Shown here: positions 59,809 through 64,000 of the stretch, in pieces
Numbering within the stretch: position 1 is the stretch's first letter
How the letters are laid out: each line of letters opens with the position of its first letter
From: Streptosporangiaceae bacterium NEAU-GS5
GTDB lineage: Bacteria > Actinomycetota > Actinomycetes > Streptosporangiales > Streptosporangiaceae
Direction of reading: 5' to 3'
Length of the DNA: 64,000 nt
NCBI GenBank assembly: GCA_017592665.1
Contig: JAGFNW010000022.1
Span: 104,570-168,569, forward strand
Position numbers and translations under genes: made by a program
The notes under the pieces: generated by a model
What the model was told of the DNA's origin: nothing
Databases searched by the model: none
Seen by the model: only the letters and a program-made list of their open reading frames with translations

Positions 59809-60304
59809 AGAGGTGGCGGCGGCCGCCCAGGTGTCGCGCCGGCTCGTCTACTTCCACTGCCGCAACCGGGCGGGTCTGCTGCTGGCCATGGCCCGGCACC
59901 AGGATCACCTCAGCGGCTTCCGGAGCCGGGTCGCGGCCACGCGCGAGCTGCCGTCCGTCGACGGGTTCGTGGCGCTGATCCGAGAGTGGTGCGGCTACCT
60001 GCCCGAGCTGCTTCCGGTGGCGCGCGCCCTCGAGGCGTCCCTCATCACGGGCGACGAGGGCGGCGGGGCCGCCCTGCAGGATCGGATGGACGACCTGCGG
60101 GAGGCGTTCCGGATCGCGCTCGAACGCGTCGACGAGGACGCGCGCCTGGCCCCCGGCTGGTCCGTCGGCACGGCCGCCGACTGGGCGACCGCCCGGGTGC
60201 AGCCGGGCGCCTGGGCGCATCTGGTCGGCATGCGCGGCTGGTCCCCAGCTGACTTCACCGAGCGGACCGTACGCTCCCTGCTGGCCGAGCTCGTCATCGA
60301 CTGA
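59798..60304 (+). pseudogene. TetR-family regulator remnant lacking helix 1
   Basis: The frame from the GTG at 59798 gives 168 aa: SVKEVAAAAQVSRRLVYFHC is the recognition half of a TetR helix-turn-helix, and a TetR-like ligand domain follows to a normal end. The helix that usually precedes it (about 25 residues) is absent. Upstream codons in the frame are antisense to the ligase remnant and do not restore it. Its beginning overlaps the beginning of the ligase remnant by 11 bases. Both genes probably lost their 5' ends in one deletion. It might still be translated, but DNA binding is doubtful. Confidence 0.55.
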
Positions 60305-60305
60305 C

Positions 60306-61454
60306 TCAGCGCTTCGGGCCGTGGGGCCAGAAGACGGCTCCGCCGTAGTGCTTGAGCAGCTTCCAGCTCTTCCATGGGCTGGAGCTGACGAACTCCTTGT
60401 AGATCACAGCCGCCCGGCCGGTCAGGAAGATCCGGCGCGGGGTGTCGTCGGCGTACGTGAACTGGATGACCCCATCCCGGCGGCCGAGGCTCACCGGCTG
60501 GTGGATGTAGCCGAAGCGGAACGGGCGGGCCGGGCGGCCGCGGCTCACGCGCACGATCGAGGCGGCGGCGTGCGCCGCGGTCGGGATGCCGCTCTGGCAG
60601 GTGCCGTGGATCGTCCCGTACGGCTGTCGCACCGCGGCCGCGTCGCCGACCGCATACACAAACGGGTGCGACACCGAGCGCAGGGTCTCATCGACCACGA
60701 TCCGGCCCTGGTCGTCGACGTCGAGGCCCGCCTGGGCCGCCATCGGCGACACGCGGACGCCGGCCGTCCACAGCACGGCCCCGGCCTCGATCCGGCTACC
60801 GTCGGCCGTCTCGACGGCGTCCGGCAGGATCTTGGCGATCTCCACGCCGGACACGACGTCGACGCCGAGCCGGTCGAGCGCGCCGTGCAGATACGCACGG
60901 GCCTTCGGCCCCATCATCGACCCCGGGACGCCGGCGCTGAGCAGCACGACCCGCAGGCCGGGACGCGACTCGGCGATCTCGGCGGCCGACTCGACGCCGG
61001 TCAGCCCGCCGCCGGCCACCACCACGGTCCCCTCGTGGAGCGAGGTCAGCCGCGCCGCCAGGCTGCGGGCGTCGGCGGCGCTGTTCAACGTGTACGCGTT
61101 CTCGGCCGCCCCGGGGATCGTCGCGGTGTCGGCGACGCCGCCCAGCGCGTACACAAGGGTGTCGAAGCCGAGCTCCGGCCCGTCGGCGAGGCGGACCCTG
61201 CGCGTGTCCAGGTCGATGCCGGTGACCCAACCCTGGACGAACCGAATCCCGGTGCCCTGAAGCATCGCGGGGATCTGCAGGTCGGCGAGCTCCTGCCCGG
61301 CGACCGTCTGGTGCAGGCGCAACCGCTCGGTGAACCGGCTGACCGGATTCACCAAAGTCACGTCGGCCCGCTTCTTGAGCCGCCCGGCGATGCCGATGGC
61401 GACTGTCATGCCGGCGTAACCGGCGCCCAGTACGAGAATCCTGTTTTCGCTCAT
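60306..61454 (-). CDS. Type II NADH dehydrogenase-like FAD oxidoreductase
   Basis: Two-dinucleotide-binding-domain flavoprotein, 382 aa. The FAD motif is ILVLGAGYAGMTVAIGIAGR at the N-terminus, the NAD(P)H motif TVVVAGGGLTGVESAAEIAE near residue 145, and the second FAD contact PFVYAVGDAAAVRQPYG near residue 275. The C-terminal region is shorter than in classical membrane NDH-2, so it could act as a soluble quinone or electron-acceptor reductase. Its stop lies two bases from the stop of the convergent TetR remnant. Confidence 0.85.
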   Translation of the reverse strand: MSENRILVLGAGYAGMTVAIGIAGRLKKRADVTLVNPVSRFTERLRLHQTVAGQELADLQIPAMLQGTGIRFVQGWVTGIDLDTRRVRLADGPELGFDTLVYALGGVADTATIPGAAENAYTLNSAADARSLAARLTSLHEGTVVVAGGGLTGVESAAEIAESRPGLRVVLLSAGVPGSMMGPKARAYLHGALDRLGVDVVSGVEIAKILPDAVETADGSRIEAGAVLWTAGVRVSPMAAQAGLDVDDQGRIVVDETLRSVSHPFVYAVGDAAAVRQPYGTIHGTCQSGIPTAAHAAASIVRVSRGRPARPFRFGYIHQPVSLGRRDGVIQFTYADDTPRRIFLTGRAAVIYKEFVSSSPWKSWKLLKHYGGAVFWPHGPKR

Positions 61455-61516
61455 GCCCCCTGGACGCAGCCGGCCGACCGCGGCGTGACATGAGCGGCGC
61501 AGCGGTTGGCCGCCTT

Positions 61517-62488
61517 TTATCCGCCTTCGAAGAAGCGGCGGGGATTGTGGACCAGCATCTGGTCGATCTGCGGCTCGGTCACTCCATGGTCACGGGCGTA
61601 CGGGAGGACCTCGTCGTGCAGGTGGAGGTAGTGCCACTGCGGCAGGACGGCCATGGCGTTGGGGTCGATCCAGTCGATGTAGCAGGCGGCGTCGTGGGAC
61701 AGGACCATCCGCTCGGCGTAGCCACGCCGGCACATCTCCACGAGCGTATCGGCCCGCGACTCGAACGAGCCCGTGGTGTGCAGGCCGAAGCGGTCCATCC
61801 CGAGGACGAACCCCAGGTCGGCCACCTCGGCGAGGTGGTCGCAGTCGGTCGTGTCGCCGCTGTGCCCGAGCACGATCCGGGCCGGGTCGACGCCTTCCTC
61901 GTCGCACATGACCCGCTTCACCAGCAGGCCGTTCCGCGAGGCGGGATGCGTGTGCACGGTGATCGGCGCGCCGGTCCGCTGGTGGGCGCGGGCGACGGCG
62001 CGCATCACCCGCTCGATGTCCGGGGTGAGGCCCTCCTCGTCGATCGCGCACTTGAGCATGGCCGCGCGCACCCCGGTGCCCGCGATCCCCTCAGTGATGT
62101 CGCCCACGAACATGTCGACCATCGGGTCGGGGAAATCCGCGCTCAGCGCCGGGCCTCGGTAACGGAAGAAGAAGGGCACCACGTCGTAGGTGTAGACCCC
62201 GGTCGCCACGACGATCGTGAGCTCGGGGACCTGTTCGGCGATTGTCTGGATCCGCGGGATGTAGCGGCCCAGGCCGACGACCGTGGGATCGACGATGGTC
62301 CGTACCCCTTGGGCGGCCAAGGCTTTGAGCTTGGCCACGGCGTCGGCGACGCGGGCGTCCTCGCCGCCCCACTCGCCCGGATAGTTCTGCTGTACGTCGG
62401 AGGTGAGCACGAACACGTGCTCATGCATGTAGGTGCGGCCAAGGTCGGCGCTGTCGATCGGGCCCCGGACCGTGTTGATCTGGCTCAT
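61517..62488 (-). CDS. Phosphotriesterase-like lactonase/amidohydrolase
   Basis: Metal-dependent hydrolase of the phosphotriesterase family, 323 aa. Metal and catalytic residues fit the family: HEH in GRTYMHEHVF near residue 20, the carboxylated lysine in AAMLKCAIDEEG, histidines in PITVHTHPASRN and IVLGHSGDTTD, and the aspartate in MVLSHDAACYID. Members of this length are often lactonases able to open N-acyl-homoserine lactones, with side activity on phosphotriesters; which applies here is not shown by the sequence. It lies upstream of the flavoprotein gene on the same strand. Confidence 0.87.
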   Translation of the reverse strand: MSQINTVRGPIDSADLGRTYMHEHVFVLTSDVQQNYPGEWGGEDARVADAVAKLKALAAQGVRTIVDPTVVGLGRYIPRIQTIAEQVPELTIVVATGVYTYDVVPFFFRYRGPALSADFPDPMVDMFVGDITEGIAGTGVRAAMLKCAIDEEGLTPDIERVMRAVARAHQRTGAPITVHTHPASRNGLLVKRVMCDEEGVDPARIVLGHSGDTTDCDHLAEVADLGFVLGMDRFGLHTTGSFESRADTLVEMCRRGYAERMVLSHDAACYIDWIDPNAMAVLPQWHYLHLHDEVLPYARDHGVTEPQIDQMLVHNPRRFFEGG

Positions 62489-62690
62489 GAGGTGATGCCT
62501 CCCGAGGGCATCCTCGTTCCCACGCGTAAGCGGTGTCCATCCACACCAACTGGACCACTTCCCGTAGCGGCGGGTACGCGAGCGCGCACCGCGCGATCAG
62601 CCGCAGCTCGGCGTCGGACGCCAGGGCCAGCAGGATCGCCAGCGCCGCCGTCGCCAGGAGCAGCAGCGGAACGCGGGTCGGTGGCCTCAC
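62421..62690 (-). CDS. Possible small membrane protein
   Basis: Low-confidence gene of 89 codons from a GTG (62688-62690), overlapping the 5' end of the lactonase gene by 68 bases in another frame. It has one strongly hydrophobic segment, VPLLLLATAALAILLALASD, after a short positively charged start. I see no good ribosome-binding site and recognise no family. The surrounding 62489-62829 gap otherwise holds nothing that I can support. Confidence 0.3.
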   Translation of the reverse strand: MRPPTRVPLLLLATAALAILLALASDAELRLIARCALAYPPLREVVQLVWMDTAYAWERGCPREASPHEPDQHGPGPDRQRRPWPHLHA

Positions 62691-62829
62691 GCCGACGACG
62701 GTAGGCCTGGCCTGTGCAGCCGCCCCGACGATTTCGAGGAGGATTTGAGGAGGAACCGTGGAGACCCTGTCACCATTGGTAGCTGCGGGCGCCTCGGGCT
62801 GACCCGGCTCACGGGGGAGGTCGACGAGG

Positions 62830-63378
62830 GTGTTCAGACAGCGATGCCGCACGCCACGCCGACGATGGGCGTTGATCGCGCTGGCGGTGGCCCTCGGCGC
62901 GTTCGTCGCGGCGACGCTGCGGCTGTTCGTGTGGCCTGACATGCCGGTCGCGCCCGCCCGAGTAGACGCGATCATCGAACTGGCCGGGCCGGGCGAGCGC
63001 GACCCGACCGCGCTGGCCCTGGCACGCGCGCATCGGGCCGGCGATCTCGCGCAGTCGACCACGCTCGACGACGAACGCGCTGGGCAATGCCTCCCGCAGG
63101 TGCCCGGGGTGACCACCATCTGCTTCCACCCCGATCCGGAGACCACGCGCGGCGAGGCGAGACGCATCGGCGAGCTCGCCCGGCAGCGCAACTGGAAGTC
63201 CGTAATCCTCGTGACCTCGCGGGATCACGTCTGGCGCGCCACGTTGCGCGTCTCGCGCTGCTTCCCCGGCGACATCTACGTGTCGCCGTCACCGCTGCCT
63301 CCGCTCGACTGGTTTCGCGCCATCCCCTACCAGTGGGCCGCCACCGTCAAGGCCCTCGTTTTCGAGCGTGACTGCTGA
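62830..63378 (+). CDS. YdcF/SanA-family (DUF218) protein
   Basis: Protein of 182 aa with a GTG start. An Arg-rich start and a single hydrophobic helix, WALIALAVALGAFVAATLRL, anchor it in the membrane. The extracytoplasmic DUF218 domain has VDAIIELAGPGERD, ARRIGELARQRNWKSVILVT and SRDHVWRATLRVSRCF, the usual YdcF/ElyC/SanA pattern. Relatives affect envelope integrity or vancomycin tolerance; the reaction is not known. It is somewhat shorter than many relatives. Confidence 0.75.
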   Translation: MFRQRCRTPRRRWALIALAVALGAFVAATLRLFVWPDMPVAPARVDAIIELAGPGERDPTALALARAHRAGDLAQSTTLDDERAGQCLPQVPGVTTICFHPDPETTRGEARRIGELARQRNWKSVILVTSRDHVWRATLRVSRCFPGDIYVSPSPLPPLDWFRAIPYQWAATVKALVFERDC

Positions 63379-63423
63379 GTGTCACGCGATGGAACGCATG
63401 ACTCATATAGCGCAGTCACTTGA

Positions 63424-63445
63424 CCGCGCCGGTCTGCCGGCGCGG
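63424..63445. terminator. Strong GC hairpin between ydcF-like and glutamate-binding genes
   Basis: CCGCGCCGG (63424-63432), loop TCTG, CCGGCGCGG (63437-63445): a perfect 9-bp stem 46 bases after the upstream stop and 20 bases before the next start. It lacks a T-run, as is common for actinomycete terminators; it could also be part of the leader of the downstream gene. Confidence 0.5.
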
Positions 63446-63465
63446 CTCCGAAACGACGGGCACAC

Positions 63466-64000
63466 ATGCGAAAACTTCCTATCCTTGTCCTCGCGGCGGT
63501 CAGCGCCGCAAGCCTGGCCGCTTGCGGTGGCGACAAGACCTACTCATCCGTGGTCGACAAGGTCAAAGACAGCAAGACCATCACCATCGGCACCAAATGG
63601 GACCAGCCGTCCCTCGGCCTGAAGAAGGGCGCCGCCCCCGAGGGCTTCGACGTCGACGTCGCCCAATACGTCGTCAAACAACTGGCCGGTGGCCAGGACG
63701 TCAACATCACCTGGAAGGAATCGGCCTCCTCCAACCGCGAGGCCTTCCTGGCCAACGGCACCGTCGACATCATCTTCGCCACCTACTCCATCACCGACAG
63801 CCGCAAGCAGAAGGTCACCTTCGGCGGGCCGTACATCGTCGCCCACCAGGACACCATGGTCCGCAGCGACTCCGCCGACATCACCAAGGCCACCGACCTG
63901 GCCGGCAAGCGCATCTGCCAGGCCGCCGGCTCCAACTCCTACAAGCGCATCACCGACCCGCCGCCCGACGGCAAACTCGACCTGGACGCCCAGCTCGTCG
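63466..64000 (+). CDS. Glutamate-type ABC transporter substrate-binding lipoprotein (3' end outside window)
   Basis: Extracellular amino-acid-binding lipoprotein of the GluB/family-3 type; 178 codons are in view. The signal is MRKLPILVLAAVSAASLAAC, ending at the lipobox cysteine (residue 20). The binding domain has TITIGTKWDQPSLGLKK, FDVDVAQYVVKQLAG, VDIIFATYSITDSRKQKVTF and the LAGKRICQAAGSNSY segment. It probably heads a gluABCD-like operon continuing to the right. No regulatory site besides the preceding hairpin is evident. Confidence 0.88.
   Translation, partial: MRKLPILVLAAVSAASLAACGGDKTYSSVVDKVKDSKTITIGTKWDQPSLGLKKGAAPEGFDVDVAQYVVKQLAGGQDVNITWKESASSNREAFLANGTVDIIFATYSITDSRKQKVTFGGPYIVAHQDTMVRSDSADITKATDLAGKRICQAAGSNSYKRITDPPPDGKLDLDAQLV

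Overview
The window is high-GC DNA from an actinomycete chromosome. GTG starts are frequent, coding is dense, ATGA/GTGA overlaps join many genes, lipoproteins carry actinobacterial lipoboxes, and IclR, TetR, XRE, STAND and DUF574-type methyltransferase genes are abundant. The gene mix (nSTAND-WD40, CHAT proteins, hybrid NRPS/PKS) suits a Streptosporangiaceae-like or Streptomyces-like soil organism; the genus cannot be fixed from the sequence alone.

Region 1 (1-15 kb) is catabolic. A minus-strand set (XRE-cupin regulator, two zinc-type alcohol dehydrogenases, ribose-type permease, sugar-binding lipoprotein) looks like sugar or polyol uptake and oxidation. A divergent pair follows (PRISE-type reductase, 3-hydroxyisobutyrate-dehydrogenase-like enzyme). 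Next is a complete branched-chain-amino-acid-type ABC transporter (livJ, livH, a livM-livG fusion, livF), with a TPP enzyme and an aldehyde dehydrogenase upstream.

Region 2 (15-21 kb) holds an IclR regulator, a CaiB/BaiF CoA-transferase, a citryl-CoA-lyase-like protein, a TetR regulator, a shikimate/quinate dehydrogenase and a QsuB/QuiC-like 3-dehydroshikimate dehydratase. It is probably a quinate/shikimate-to-protocatechuate route. The same 24-bp element (one mismatch) lies upstream of both the shikimate dehydrogenase and livJ, so transporter and pathway are probably one TetR regulon.

Region 3 (21-33 kb) is a mixed stretch: a STAND-WD40 protein with an apparent N-terminal frameshift, a cysteine-dioxygenase-like protein, an HTH-STAND regulator, a DUF574-type methyltransferase, small genes and an MFS permease. 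It ends in about 940 bp of non-coding DNA with a long inverted repeat that encloses a chain of perfect hairpins, followed by a G-rich tract.

Region 4 (33.8-50.6 kb) is the most striking part: four genes translated right to left, each overlapping the next by four bases. They encode an assembly line NRPS (partial C-A-T), PKS (KS-AT-KR-DH-ACP), NRPS (C-A-T), NRPS (C-A-T-TE). The last protein continues in frame into an MFS exporter. Its A domain carries a serine-type code and its thioesterase has Cys in place of the usual Ser. No MbtH or phosphopantetheinyl transferase gene was recognised.

Region 5 (50.8-64 kb) contains methionine aminopeptidase with a divergent small XRE protein, two tandem paralogous CHAT-protease proteins, the remains of an acyl-CoA ligase and of a TetR gene, a type II NADH dehydrogenase-like flavoprotein, a phosphotriesterase-like lactonase, a YdcF-family protein and the start of a glutamate-type ABC binding lipoprotein.
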